Shown here one piece after another: positions 8,476 through 16,047 of a stretch of 18,191 bases of DNA (position 1 is its first letter; every line of letters starts with the position of its first letter). The notes beneath the pieces were generated by a model. The model ran no database searches and was not told where the DNA came from. It worked only from the letters and a program-made list of their open reading frames with translations. The DNA is from Limnospira platensis (lineage in GTDB: Bacteria; Cyanobacteriota; Cyanobacteriia; Cyanobacteriales; Microcoleaceae). The position numbers and the translations under genes are program-made. The stretch is from the NCBI RefSeq assembly GCF_046480435.1, contig NZ_PKGC01000105.1, one strand, 5' to 3'.

Positions 8476-8670
8476 ATGATTTTACCAGGTTCCGCCGTTC
8501 GCGTTGTTAATGTAAATGATACCTACTATGAGTTTCAAGGACAAGTCCAAAGAGTCGCTGACGGCAAAGCTGCCGTTTTATTTGAAGGCGGAAATTGGGA
8601 TAAATTAGTCACTTTTAGACTCTCCGAACTACAGGCGATCGACACTACCGCCGGACGTAAAGGTAAATAG
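8476..8670 (+). CDS. ndhS: NdhS-like small NDH-1 subunit (SH3-like fold)
   Basis: A 64-aa soluble protein. The sequence reads MILPGSAVRVVNVNDTYYEF, then GQVQRVADGKAAVLFEGG and NWDKLVTFRLSELQ. This pattern matches, from memory, the NdhS family (once DUF3252), an SH3-like subunit of the photosynthetic NDH-1 complex at the thylakoid that is involved in ferredoxin binding for cyclic electron flow. No membrane segment is present. The ATG follows AGGA about a dozen bases upstream. PetP, another small SH3-like thylakoid protein, was considered, but its family pattern (KVRVCRLRDR type) is not what is seen. A strong terminator follows, so this gene ends the mrp-ndhS unit. Confidence 0.75.
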   Translation: MILPGSAVRVVNVNDTYYEFQGQVQRVADGKAAVLFEGGNWDKLVTFRLSELQAIDTTAGRKGK

Positions 8671-8706
8671 TTCACATCCTCTCGCCGGAATTATGTTAAG
8701 TTTTGT

Positions 8707-8746
8707 AACGGCCCCCGCCTCATTGGGGTTGGGGCGGTTGCTTTTT
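8707..8746 (+). terminator. Rho-independent terminator after ndhS-like gene
   Basis: AACGGCCCC (8707-8715) pairs with GGGGCGGTT (8731-8739) with one mismatch in nine, and CTTTTT follows at 8741-8746. It sits 37 bp after the stop codon, as expected for an intrinsic terminator of the mrp-ndhS transcript. Confidence 0.8.
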
Positions 8747-8901
8747 CCAGATTCTCATGCTACTATATTAGATAATGGGGATATTTGCAATTTCAGAATT
8801 TATTAAAATATCTCGATTATAATATAAGAGTATGTCAATATACTACCATGATTTCCCGCAGCCTGTCAACCCCCCAACCCATCAAAGCCAAATAAATATT
8901 G

Positions 8902-8907
8902 TATAAT
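8902..8907 (+). promoter_or_regulatory. Candidate -10 box of the beta-helix gene
   Basis: A perfect TATAAT lies 36 bp before the ATG at 8944 in an AT-rich leader. No good -35 is seen at 16-18 bp upstream. The leader has no Shine-Dalgarno, and the nearest upstream in-frame codon that ends the frame is TGA at 8908, so 8944 is the first possible ATG. Confidence 0.4.
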
Positions 8908-8943
8908 TGATACCCAGATTCCCCTTTTCCCCAAGCAAAAATT

Positions 8944-10740
8944 ATGTTAATTCCTCTAGTCTATGCAGCCATCGTTTTTCCAGCAGATGCGGGTGTAGTA
9001 GACGTGACCACCTATGGCGCTATTCCTAACGATGGCAAAGACGACACAGAGGCAATTCAACGGGCTTTAAACGACCACCCAACCGGAAATCATATTTTTT
9101 ACTTTCCCGATGGAGTATATAACGTTAGCGGTCAAATTAGATATGCGGGAACCGAAAAACGGAACATTCTACAAGGTCAAAGCCGCGACGGAACTATTAT
9201 TAAACTTGATGATAACTCAGATTTAGATACATCGGTAATTTGGACAGGTTCCCCACCCGCGCAGCGATTTCGGAACAGTATTCGAGACCTGACCGTTGAT
9301 ATTGGTCGCGGTAACCCTAACGTTAATGGGATAGATTTTATTGCCAATAATCAGGGTTTAATTCGCAACGTTAAAATCATCTCAAGAGATGGTCAAGGGA
9401 GAATCGGCTTAAACCTTTCCATTGATGAAAATGGGCCCCTATTAGCTAAAAATATTCATGTAGTCGGATTTGATATCGGTATCCAAACCTGGAACCCGAC
9501 AGCCAGTCAAACCCTCGAAAATATTACCCTGGAAAACCAAAACCAATACGGCTGGAAAAACTTTAATCAAAATGTTTTTGTCCGAGGTTTGCAGAGTACC
9601 AATGAAGTGACAGCAGTTTGGAATATGCCTGATGGTGGTAGTGTTTTTACGCTGATTGATTCTGAGTTAACTGGATTGGGTTCGGCTTCCGAATTACCAG
9701 CTATTCATAACCAAAAAGCTATGTATGTTCGCCAATTGAGGACTTCGGGATATAAACAGGCAATTTTGCAGAATGATAAAGGTCGTGGGAATGCTTCTCA
9801 ACCTGATGGTTATGTGAGGGAGTGGATAGCTAGGGGAGAGTTTCAGAGTCTTTTTGACAGTCCCCAAACTATGCTAAATCTGCCGATTAAAGAAACTCCA
9901 GAATTGCCTTGGCATGATTTATCAGACTGGGTAAGTCCCCTGGCTTATGGGGGGAATCCTAATGATGGAATTGATGATACAGAGGCGATACAAGCAGCTA
10001 TTGATTCAGGAGGGAAAACTGTTTATCTTCCTAATGGGGTTTGGGATGTTAATGGAACTTTGGAATTAAGGGGTAATGTACAGCGGTTAATTGCTACGGA
10101 GGCTAGAATTGTTGGTGATGGTGTCATTAGGGTGGCACAGGGAACATCCCCGACGGTGATTATAGAAAGAGTCGAAGCGGCTTCTATTTCTATTGTACAT
10201 GAAAGCGATCGCACTTTGATTATTTCTAGTTCTATTGTCAATCGCTATAGTAGCACCCAAGGAAACGGCGGAGATGTCTATATTGAAGACGTTGGCGGCG
10301 GTCCATGGGTGTTTACTAATCAAAATGTGTGGATGCGTCAAATTAACCCGGAAACTATACATAGTCCTAGGATTACCAATGATGGCGGGTCTCTGTGGAT
10401 TCTTGGATATAAAACCGAGGATGAGGGAACTTTGGTAAAAACCATTAATGGCGGTAAAACAGAGGTATTAGGCGGCTTGATTTTAAATGGCAGATTTGCA
10501 GATATTCCCGGATTTATTAACATTGACTCATCCCTGAGTTATGCTAATGTTGGTTTTCTCACGTTTAGTGGGGGTTCAATACCTATTGGAGTGCAAGAAA
10601 CCCGCAATGGTGTCACCCTCATGACTGACCAACTACCTCCCTACTACACTGGTTATCAGCAGCCGACATCCTCCCGTCAATCTGAAAATTTCCTAGTCAG
10701 TTTGTGGCGGTCGATACTCCGACTATTTGCTATGGTTTAA
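8944..10740 (+). CDS. Beta-helix protein with two pectate-lyase-3-like repeats
   Basis: A 598-aa protein expected to fold as right-handed parallel beta-helices, like the pectate lyase/GH28-related superfamily (Pectate_lyase_3). The repeat hallmark occurs twice: near 19-45 (VVDVTTYGAIPNDGKDDTEA) and near 330-355 (WVSPLAYGGNPNDGIDDTEA), each followed by a YFPDGVYNVSG- or VYLPNGVWDVNG-type motif. The N-terminus is short and hydrophobic (MLIPLVYAAIVFPADAG), a possible minimal signal peptide without basic residues. The last 16 residues (FLVSLWRSILRLFAMV) form an amphipathic or membrane-seeking tail. I see no confident catalytic residues, so polysaccharide binding or cleavage outside the cell is inference, as is any link to the gmd/fcl genes, which lie on the other strand. 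It has its own promoter region and follows a terminator. Confidence 0.8.
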   Translation: MLIPLVYAAIVFPADAGVVDVTTYGAIPNDGKDDTEAIQRALNDHPTGNHIFYFPDGVYNVSGQIRYAGTEKRNILQGQSRDGTIIKLDDNSDLDTSVIWTGSPPAQRFRNSIRDLTVDIGRGNPNVNGIDFIANNQGLIRNVKIISRDGQGRIGLNLSIDENGPLLAKNIHVVGFDIGIQTWNPTASQTLENITLENQNQYGWKNFNQNVFVRGLQSTNEVTAVWNMPDGGSVFTLIDSELTGLGSASELPAIHNQKAMYVRQLRTSGYKQAILQNDKGRGNASQPDGYVREWIARGEFQSLFDSPQTMLNLPIKETPELPWHDLSDWVSPLAYGGNPNDGIDDTEAIQAAIDSGGKTVYLPNGVWDVNGTLELRGNVQRLIATEARIVGDGVIRVAQGTSPTVIIERVEAASISIVHESDRTLIISSSIVNRYSSTQGNGGDVYIEDVGGGPWVFTNQNVWMRQINPETIHSPRITNDGGSLWILGYKTEDEGTLVKTINGGKTEVLGGLILNGRFADIPGFINIDSSLSYANVGFLTFSGGSIPIGVQETRNGVTLMTDQLPPYYTGYQQPTSSRQSENFLVSLWRSILRLFAMV

Positions 10741-10762
10741 TTATCCCCATTCTGAGTCAGTA

Positions 10763-11407
10763 TTAACAACGCCTAAAAACTACCGAGAAATTATTAGCAG
10801 GCATAGGGACGGTTTCCACCAATTCTAGGTTATAACCCTTGGCTAATTCTACCACATCATCAAGGTTTCTGACACCCCACTTAGGGTTAGAAGTTCGCAA
10901 ATATTCATCAAAGGAAGCGTTACTAGGTGCGGTGTGTTTTCCAGCTATTTTATAGGGTCCATAGAGATATAAAATTCCCCCCGGTTTCAAAATGCGATCG
11001 CTTCCCGCCATTAACCCTTCACAAGCCGACCAAGGCGAAATATGAATCAGGTTAATTGCTACAATAGCAGTGATGGGAAATTCCGATAATTCCCAGGGTA
11101 AATCATTCCCTTCCACTGGCCAAGGATTAGCTTCTACATTTAACTGTAGGGGAGGGTAAAGATTATCTGAAGGTGAATGAATTTGCCATGCTTTAATACT
11201 CTGTTGTAACAAAGGTTGCGGGTCGGAAGGTAGCCACCGCCTAGGGGAGAGACGGGGAGCAAAAAAAACCGCGTGTTGTCCTGTGCCGCTGGCTACTTCT
11301 AAAACGGTTCCCGTGGCGGGCAACACCCTTTTTAAGACCTCTAAAATAGGTTCGCGGTTTCTTTCGGTGGCTGGTGCATTTTGTCGCAAATCTTCGGAAA
11401 AATTCAT
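10763..11407 (-). CDS. DUF938 SAM-dependent methyltransferase-like protein
   Basis: A 214-aa protein of the DUF938 (METTL26-like) family with a Rossmann methyltransferase fold. Seen: N-terminal NFSEDLRQNAPATERNREPI, the SAM-binding motif I VLEVASGTGQHAVFFAPRLS (about 36-55), ITAIVAINLIHISPWSACEG at the motif IV position, and GGILYLYGPYKIAGKHTAPS with the following NASFDEYLR. The substrate of this family is not established. It is the last gene of the seven-gene minus-strand run, 18 bp after the DUF4332 gene, and converges with the beta-helix gene with only 22 bp between stops. The ATG at 11407 gives the usual family N-terminus; no strong Shine-Dalgarno is seen. Confidence 0.88.
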   Translation of the reverse strand: MNFSEDLRQNAPATERNREPILEVLKRVLPATGTVLEVASGTGQHAVFFAPRLSPRRWLPSDPQPLLQQSIKAWQIHSPSDNLYPPLQLNVEANPWPVEGNDLPWELSEFPITAIVAINLIHISPWSACEGLMAGSDRILKPGGILYLYGPYKIAGKHTAPSNASFDEYLRTSNPKWGVRNLDDVVELAKGYNLELVETVPMPANNFSVVFRRC

Positions 11408-11425
11408 GATTTCATCTAGTAATTA

Positions 11426-11869
11426 TTAATTAATTTTATGCAAAATTTTAGCTTGTTTAATCCAGGTTTGGATGACATCAACAGATGGACAGAGTTGGCG
11501 AGATTGCAAGGTTCCTACATAGAGCCGTAAAATCTGTTTATGCAGTTGTTGAATAGACATCTGAGATAGTTGGTTAACTGAACTTACGCCACTATGCAAA
11601 AGGACACCACAATATTGATAGCCAATACTGGGAACCCTGGCTAAGTCGGACATTGCGACCCATTTACTGATATCTCTGATGTTGATACCTAGTTGGTTAG
11701 ATAAGGCGATTTTATTAGCATTATTACTCCCGCGCGTGAGCAGTTGCTGGGTGTTTTCAATACCACATTGATTCAGGAGTTTAATATTACCTGTATCTAA
11801 CCCAGGTAGTTCAGAAATTCCCCAGTAACAGGATGTAATTTTTTGATGCTTAGTTGTGGGATGATTCAT
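11426..11869 (-). CDS. DUF4332 (helix-hairpin-helix-like) protein
   Basis: A 147-aa soluble protein resembling the DUF4332 family, which carries repeated helix-hairpin-helix-like units. Two units can be seen: WGISELPGLDTGNIKLLNQC then GIENTQQLLTRG (about 16-47), and ARVPSIGYQYCGVLLHSGVS then SVNQLSQM (about 76-103). HhH folds often bind DNA without sequence specificity, but the function of this family is unknown. Translation is coupled to the upstream acetyltransferase gene: GAGGA overlaps that gene's TGA stop and lies just before this ATG, leaving a 6-bp gap. No signal peptide or membrane segment. Confidence 0.75.
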   Translation of the reverse strand: MNHPTTKHQKITSCYWGISELPGLDTGNIKLLNQCGIENTQQLLTRGSNNANKIALSNQLGINIRDISKWVAMSDLARVPSIGYQYCGVLLHSGVSSVNQLSQMSIQQLHKQILRLYVGTLQSRQLCPSVDVIQTWIKQAKILHKIN

Positions 11870-11875
11870 GATTCC

Positions 11876-12451
11876 TCAGTTGGATTTAGGATGATTGTCA
11901 ATTCTCAGAGATTTAGCCATCAAAATATCAGGTTTCCCGATACCGTTAGCATCGGGGACTACTCCCATAATCACAAAACCGCATTTCTGATAAAATTCAT
12001 AGGGATGACGACCATGGTTTTTTATGTTAGCAATATTTTCCAAAAAATGGGGGTATAATTCGACACCAGATAGGGAGGTTAAATTATTTTCGTCATCGGT
12101 ACCCAACCATAAGGTTAACCCTCCTTGTGAGCGGACATAATCCTCTAAATTGGCGACCAATTTTCGCCCTATTCCTAACCCTTGATAATCGCTTTTGACT
12201 ACCAAAGGATGTAATTCCCAAACATGGCCTTGATATTGGCTAATACCACCAATCCAGCCTAGAAGATTATCATTTTCATCGACGGCGACTAGATTAACTC
12301 TATCGTCGCCAAAAGACTCCATAACCTCGGCTAAACCACGTTCATAAGTCGGCCAAGCATTCGGCCAATTTTCCCGAAATTCTGCGACTAATAAAGTCGC
12401 CGCCTGGTGGATATGATTTTGATTATTAGGACTGAGATTAATAATCCTCAA
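11876..12451 (-). CDS. GNAT acetyltransferase, AAC(6')-Ii-like
   Basis: A 191-aa GNAT-fold N-acetyltransferase. The acetyl-CoA motif is YQGLGIGRKL (Q90, G93, G95). It strongly recalls the enterococcal aminoglycoside 6'-N-acetyltransferase AAC(6')-Ii: WELHPLVV (78-85), GGLTLWLGTDD (110-120), an LYPHFLENIANI segment, HPYEFYQKCGF (149-159), and VVPDANGIGKPDILMAK at the C-terminus line up by memory along the whole chain. Whether it acts on aminoglycosides or on another amine cannot be told from sequence. Its start is a TTG whose last two bases overlap the permease stop (TTGA), with GGGGG and AAAGG upstream, indicating translational coupling. AAC(6')-Ii begins at an equivalent place, which supports this start. 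Confidence 0.85.
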   Translation of the reverse strand: MRIINLSPNNQNHIHQAATLLVAEFRENWPNAWPTYERGLAEVMESFGDDRVNLVAVDENDNLLGWIGGISQYQGHVWELHPLVVKSDYQGLGIGRKLVANLEDYVRSQGGLTLWLGTDDENNLTSLSGVELYPHFLENIANIKNHGRHPYEFYQKCGFVIMGVVPDANGIGKPDILMAKSLRIDNHPKSN

Positions 12452-13299
12452 CCTTTAACCCCCGTAGCTGTATCTGTAGGCACAATATACCGTTGTACGA
12501 TTAAAAATAGTAGTAACACAGGAGCGATAGAAATGACGGAACCGGCGGCGACTATCCGCCAATCGAGAGAAAAAGTTCCGGCTAGATTTGCCACGCCTAA
12601 AGGGATGGTATAATATTCTGGGCGATCGACTACAATTAAGGGCCAGAGAAAATCACTCCAAGACCCGATAAATACAAAAATGGCTAAGGTCATTAAGGCG
12701 GGACGGACTGAGGGGATCATAATATGCCACCAAATCCCTAATTCTGAACAGCCATCAATTCTGGCGGCTTCTTCTAACTCTTTGGGAACTCCCATAAATG
12801 CCTGTCGCAATAGAAAGATGCCAAAAGCGGAGGCTAAAGATGGAAAAATAATGCCTAAATAAGTATTTCTTAATCCTAACTGTACTGCTAGAATATACAG
12901 GGGAATCATGACAATCTGAAAGGGTATCATGATGGTGGAAACGATCGCACTTAGGAGAAAATCGCGACCCCAAAAGTTTAAGCGCGCCAAAGGATAGGCC
13001 GCCAAGGAACAAAATAGCAGATTTAATCCGACGGTTAAAAGGGCGACGAGGGTACTATTAAATAAATAGCGACCAAAGGGATTGGTTTGCCAAACTCTGA
13101 CAAAATTAGTGAAAGTAGGTTCCCTTGGAATAAACTGGGGGGGAACCTGAAAGATGTTTTCGGTAGGGGATTTAAAGGCAGTTCCCACCAACCAAAATAG
13201 GGGAAATAGCATAGCGATCGCTATAGCAATTAATACCATATAAGTGGCGATCGCCCGATAATTTGCCCCCCCACCAGAAGTTATTTTGGAAACTCCCAT
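12448..13299 (-). CDS. MalG-type carbohydrate ABC transporter permease
   Basis: An inner-membrane permease subunit of a binding-protein-dependent sugar importer (MalG/UgpE/GgtD class). About six transmembrane helices can be traced, starting with IATYMVLIAIAIAMLFPLFW, and the cytoplasmic EAA loop that docks to the ATPase is clear (EAARIDGCSELGIWWHIMIP). The start is the ATG at 13299 (283 aa), preceded by GAGGAGG at ideal spacing. The open frame to a TTG at 13341 would add 14 poorly hydrophobic residues and lacks a ribosome site. It overlaps the 3' end of the cyclo-ligase gene by 19 bp. The partner permease, ATPase and binding protein are not in the window; split sugar-transporter loci occur in cyanobacteria. 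Substrate unknown. Confidence 0.9.
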   Translation of the reverse strand: MGVSKITSGGGANYRAIATYMVLIAIAIAMLFPLFWLVGTAFKSPTENIFQVPPQFIPREPTFTNFVRVWQTNPFGRYLFNSTLVALLTVGLNLLFCSLAAYPLARLNFWGRDFLLSAIVSTIMIPFQIVMIPLYILAVQLGLRNTYLGIIFPSLASAFGIFLLRQAFMGVPKELEEAARIDGCSELGIWWHIMIPSVRPALMTLAIFVFIGSWSDFLWPLIVVDRPEYYTIPLGVANLAGTFSLDWRIVAAGSVISIAPVLLLFLIVQRYIVPTDTATGVKG

Positions 13300-13841
13300 A
13301 TACCCTCCTCTGTACAAACCGCCGCCAAAGGCTGGTCCCAACTATCCCTAGGGAGAGTATCCACCCTGGCGGCCGCAAACACAATTCCCACCGTAGGAAT
13401 TTTAGACCACTCAGACTGACTCAACATCCGATCATAAAATCCTCCCCCATATCCCAACCGATAGCCACAGTCATCACAGGAAACGGCCGGAACCAGGATT
13501 AAATCGACCTCAGACGGCTGCAAAACCGGTAAGCGGGGGTGCGGTTCCATTAAACCAAAAGACCCCCTTTGGCGGGCATTTTCCGGCCGCCAGTGATGCC
13601 AAATTAAAGACCCATCCACACAGCGAGGAAACCCCCAGACTTTTTCTGGGGAGACGTACCAGAGAGGACTTAAATCGGGTTCTTGGCGAAAACTAAAATA
13701 AGCCAAGATAGTCTTGGCTTGCTGAAATCGCCACCAAGCCTGTAGATGGTCAGTAATGCGATCGCTATTTTGTCGCCAAACAGTCGCGGCTAGAGATTGG
13801 CGATCGCTTAACAAACGGCGGCGTAGTTGAGACTTACTCAC
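13281..13841 (-). CDS. 5-formyltetrahydrofolate cyclo-ligase
   Basis: This enzyme converts 5-formyl-THF with ATP to 5,10-methenyl-THF in one-carbon metabolism (5-FCL/MTHFS/YgfA family). The signature DDCGYRLGYGGGFYDR (about 123-138) is complete; the N-terminal basic helix (SKSQLRRRLLSDRQ), YFSFRQEPDLSPL and VDLILVPAVSCD also fit. Length 186 aa is normal. It starts at a GTG whose last bases overlap the fcl stop (GTGA, 4 bp), so translation is coupled to fcl; no separate Shine-Dalgarno is seen. Its place among GDP-fucose and transport genes has no obvious metabolic reason. Confidence 0.93.
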   Translation of the reverse strand: MSKSQLRRRLLSDRQSLAATVWRQNSDRITDHLQAWWRFQQAKTILAYFSFRQEPDLSPLWYVSPEKVWGFPRCVDGSLIWHHWRPENARQRGSFGLMEPHPRLPVLQPSEVDLILVPAVSCDDCGYRLGYGGGFYDRMLSQSEWSKIPTVGIVFAAARVDTLPRDSWDQPLAAVCTEEGIWEFPK

Positions 13842-14785
13842 AGATCAGGATTTTGTCGATACCAGTCAATAGTATTTTTCAGACCCTGGCGAAACTCCAC
13901 CTCAGCCACAAACCCAAACCTTTCCTTAGCCCGATTTGTGTCTAAACAGCGGCGCGGTTGACCATTAGGCTTATCAGTTTCCCAGACAATTTCTCCCTGA
14001 AACTCCATCAACTCACAAATCAACTCTACCAGGTCCCGAATCGTCACCTCAGAATTAGTCCCCAAATTCACCGGGTCTGGTTCGTCATAATGTTGGGTAG
14101 CCATGACAATTCCCCGCGCCGCGTCAGTCGAATAAAGAAACTCGCGACTAGGACTACCATCACCCCACACCGGAAGCTGTTTATCCCCCCGTTGTTGCGC
14201 CTCATAGACCTTACGCACCAAAGCCGGAATCACATGGGAACTTTTCGGATTAAAATTATCTTCTGGGCCGTAGAGATTCACCGGCAATAAGTAAATGCCA
14301 TTAAACCCATACTGCTGTCGGTAGGCTTGCAATTGCACCAATAGGGCTTTTTTGGCGATTCCATAGGGGGCATTAGTTTCCTCTGGGTAGCCATTCCAGA
14401 GGTCGTCTTCCTGGAAGGGAACCGGGGTAAATTTGGGATAAGCGCAGATAGTCCCTACACAGACAAATTTCTTGACCCCTGCTTGATAGGCTGAGTGAAT
14501 CAACTGGGTCCCCATCATCAGGTTATCGTAGAACAACTCAGCCGGTTTTACCTGATTTAAGCCGATACCCCCCACATGGGCCGCCAAATGGATAATGATA
14601 TCCTGACCTTTAGCAGCTTGTTGACAGGCTTCTAAGTTTCGCAGGTCACAATTATGCGATCGCGGTACCGAAATATTTTCCGATTTCGCCCCCGCCTTCA
14701 GAAGCTGGTCAATCACCTGTTTTCCCAGAAAACCAGCCCCTCCCGTCACCAAAATCCGTTGGTTTTGTAAATCCAGAGTATTCAT
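13838..14785 (-). CDS. fcl: GDP-L-fucose synthase
   Basis: An NADPH-dependent epimerase-reductase that turns GDP-4-keto-6-deoxy-D-mannose into GDP-L-fucose (WcaG/Fcl, extended SDR family). Seen: NAD(P)-binding GGAGFLG (15-21), the GTICAYPKFTPVPFQEDDLW block holding the catalytic Thr/Ser and Cys, the YxxxK pair Y141/K145 in APYGIAKKA, and the substrate-region signatures NLYGPEDNF and GDGSPSREFLY. Length 315 aa is standard. It follows gmd by 28 bp on the same strand and uses the product of Gmd, so the two form the expected pathway pair. ATG at 14785 with a weak GGGT upstream. GDP-fucose would feed fucosylated surface or exopolysaccharide. Confidence 0.96.
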   Translation of the reverse strand: MNTLDLQNQRILVTGGAGFLGKQVIDQLLKAGAKSENISVPRSHNCDLRNLEACQQAAKGQDIIIHLAAHVGGIGLNQVKPAELFYDNLMMGTQLIHSAYQAGVKKFVCVGTICAYPKFTPVPFQEDDLWNGYPEETNAPYGIAKKALLVQLQAYRQQYGFNGIYLLPVNLYGPEDNFNPKSSHVIPALVRKVYEAQQRGDKQLPVWGDGSPSREFLYSTDAARGIVMATQHYDEPDPVNLGTNSEVTIRDLVELICELMEFQGEIVWETDKPNGQPRRCLDTNRAKERFGFVAEVEFRQGLKNTIDWYRQNPDL

Positions 14786-14813
14786 GTAATTTACCCATTA
14801 TTTAGTCTAAGAA

Positions 14814-15842
14814 TTAATCAAAATGGTCTCCCTCTTGATGAGGTTCTTCTAATAGTGTTAGGTCACTATCAACCATCAGCTTTACCAACTCCTCAAAAGA
14901 CACTAACGGCTTCCAACCCAAGACATTTTGGGCTTTACTCGAGTCCCCAATCAGCAATTCCACCTCAGCCGGGCGTAAATAGCGTTCATCAAATTTTACA
15001 TAATCATGCCAATCCAAATTAACATAATTAAAAGCCACATCCAGAAACTCGCGAATTGAATGAGTTTCATTAGTTGCCAAAACATAATCATCCGGTTGAT
15101 CATGTTGCAACATCATCCACATTCCCCGCACATAATCCTTAGCATAGCCCCAGTCCCGTTTAGCATCCAGATTACCCAGATAAAGTTCTTTCTGCATTCC
15201 CTTCACAATCCTGGCTACAGCGCGGGTAATTTTGCGGGTAACAAAAGTCGGACCACGGCGGGGACTTTCATGATTAAACAGGATACCATTACAGGCAAAT
15301 AAACCGTAGGATTCCCGATAATTAACCGTTTGCCAGTGTCCGTAAACCTTCGCACAAGCATAGGGACTACGAGGGTAAAAATGTGTGGTTTCCTTCTGGG
15401 GGATTTCCTGCACTTTCCCAAACATTTCCGAAGAACCTGCTTGATAAAAACGCACCTGAATCCCTGTGCGGTGCTGATAATCTCGAATAGCTTCTAATAG
15501 TCTTAATACCCCTAAACCGACCGTATCAACAGTATATTCTGGACAGTCAAAACTCACCCGCACATGGGATTGAGCCCCCAGATTATAAATTTCTACCGGC
15601 TTAACTTCCTCCAGGATACGGCGCAGAGTCGTACCATCTGTTAAATCCCCATAGTGTAAGAATAACCGAGCATTAGGATGATGGGGGTCTTTGTAAATAT
15701 GTTCAATGCGGTCTGTATTAAAACTAGAACTACGCCGAATAATTCCGTGAACTTCGTAGCCTTTTTCTAACAGTAACTCACTCAGATATGAACCATCTTG
15801 ACCTGTGATACCCGTAATTAACGCTGGTTTATTGTTTGACAT
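14814..15842 (-). CDS. gmd: GDP-mannose 4,6-dehydratase
   Basis: Converts GDP-D-mannose to GDP-4-keto-6-deoxy-D-mannose, the first committed step to GDP-fucose and related deoxysugars. Seen: dinucleotide-binding GITGQDG (11-17), IIRRSSSFNTDRIEHIY, HYGDLTDGTTLRRIL, IYNLGAQSHVRVSFDCPEYT, the catalytic residues in GSSEMFG (S138, E139), and Y161/K165 in SPYACAKVYGHW, followed by LFNHESPRRGPTFVTRKITR. At 342 aa it is full length. AAGGA lies about a dozen bases before the ATG. It is the first gene of the seven-gene minus-strand run. Its promoter should lie in 15843-15960; CATAAT on the minus strand near 15900 is a weak -10 candidate. Confidence 0.97.
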   Translation of the reverse strand: MSNNKPALITGITGQDGSYLSELLLEKGYEVHGIIRRSSSFNTDRIEHIYKDPHHPNARLFLHYGDLTDGTTLRRILEEVKPVEIYNLGAQSHVRVSFDCPEYTVDTVGLGVLRLLEAIRDYQHRTGIQVRFYQAGSSEMFGKVQEIPQKETTHFYPRSPYACAKVYGHWQTVNYRESYGLFACNGILFNHESPRRGPTFVTRKITRAVARIVKGMQKELYLGNLDAKRDWGYAKDYVRGMWMMLQHDQPDDYVLATNETHSIREFLDVAFNYVNLDWHDYVKFDERYLRPAEVELLIGDSSKAQNVLGWKPLVSFEELVKLMVDSDLTLLEEPHQEGDHFD

Positions 15843-15961
15843 CTGATGATTTTCCTTTCCATACGAAGCAGCCCGCCCATGGCGGTTGTCTATACTCTAT
15901 TATGCACCCTCATGATTATTCCCTAGTGGGGCAAGTTTCCCAGCCACCTCTATCATAAAAA

Positions 15962-16011
15962 ACCCGGTTACTTTGACAAGAACCATAAATATCTTAACTC
16001 AGAAACCGGGT
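15962..16011 (-). terminator. Terminator of the sugar-transferase transcript
   Basis: Read on the minus strand, ACCCGGTT and AACCGGGT form a perfect 8-bp stem (plus-strand arms 15962-15969 and 16004-16011) with a 34-nt loop, followed by a run of six T (with the last stem base). It lies 37 bp past the stop of the sugar transferase gene and separates it from gmd. AACCCGGTT/AACCGGGTT arms are also common in dispersed repeats of filamentous cyanobacteria, so this may be a repeat doing terminator duty. Confidence 0.65.
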
Positions 16012-16047
16012 AGGACTAGATAATTTACGATGACTCACCCCTCCAGG

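Noticed and set aside
8476..8670. PetP (cytochrome b6f small subunit)
   Set aside because: Size and SH3-like fold are similar, but the DGKAAVLFEGGNWDKLVTF pattern recalls NdhS rather than the KVRVCRLRDR type of PetP.
12448..13341. Permease start at the TTG at 13341
   Set aside because: The ATG at 13299 has GAGGAGG at ideal spacing; the extra 14 residues overlap the cyclo-ligase gene and lack a ribosome site.
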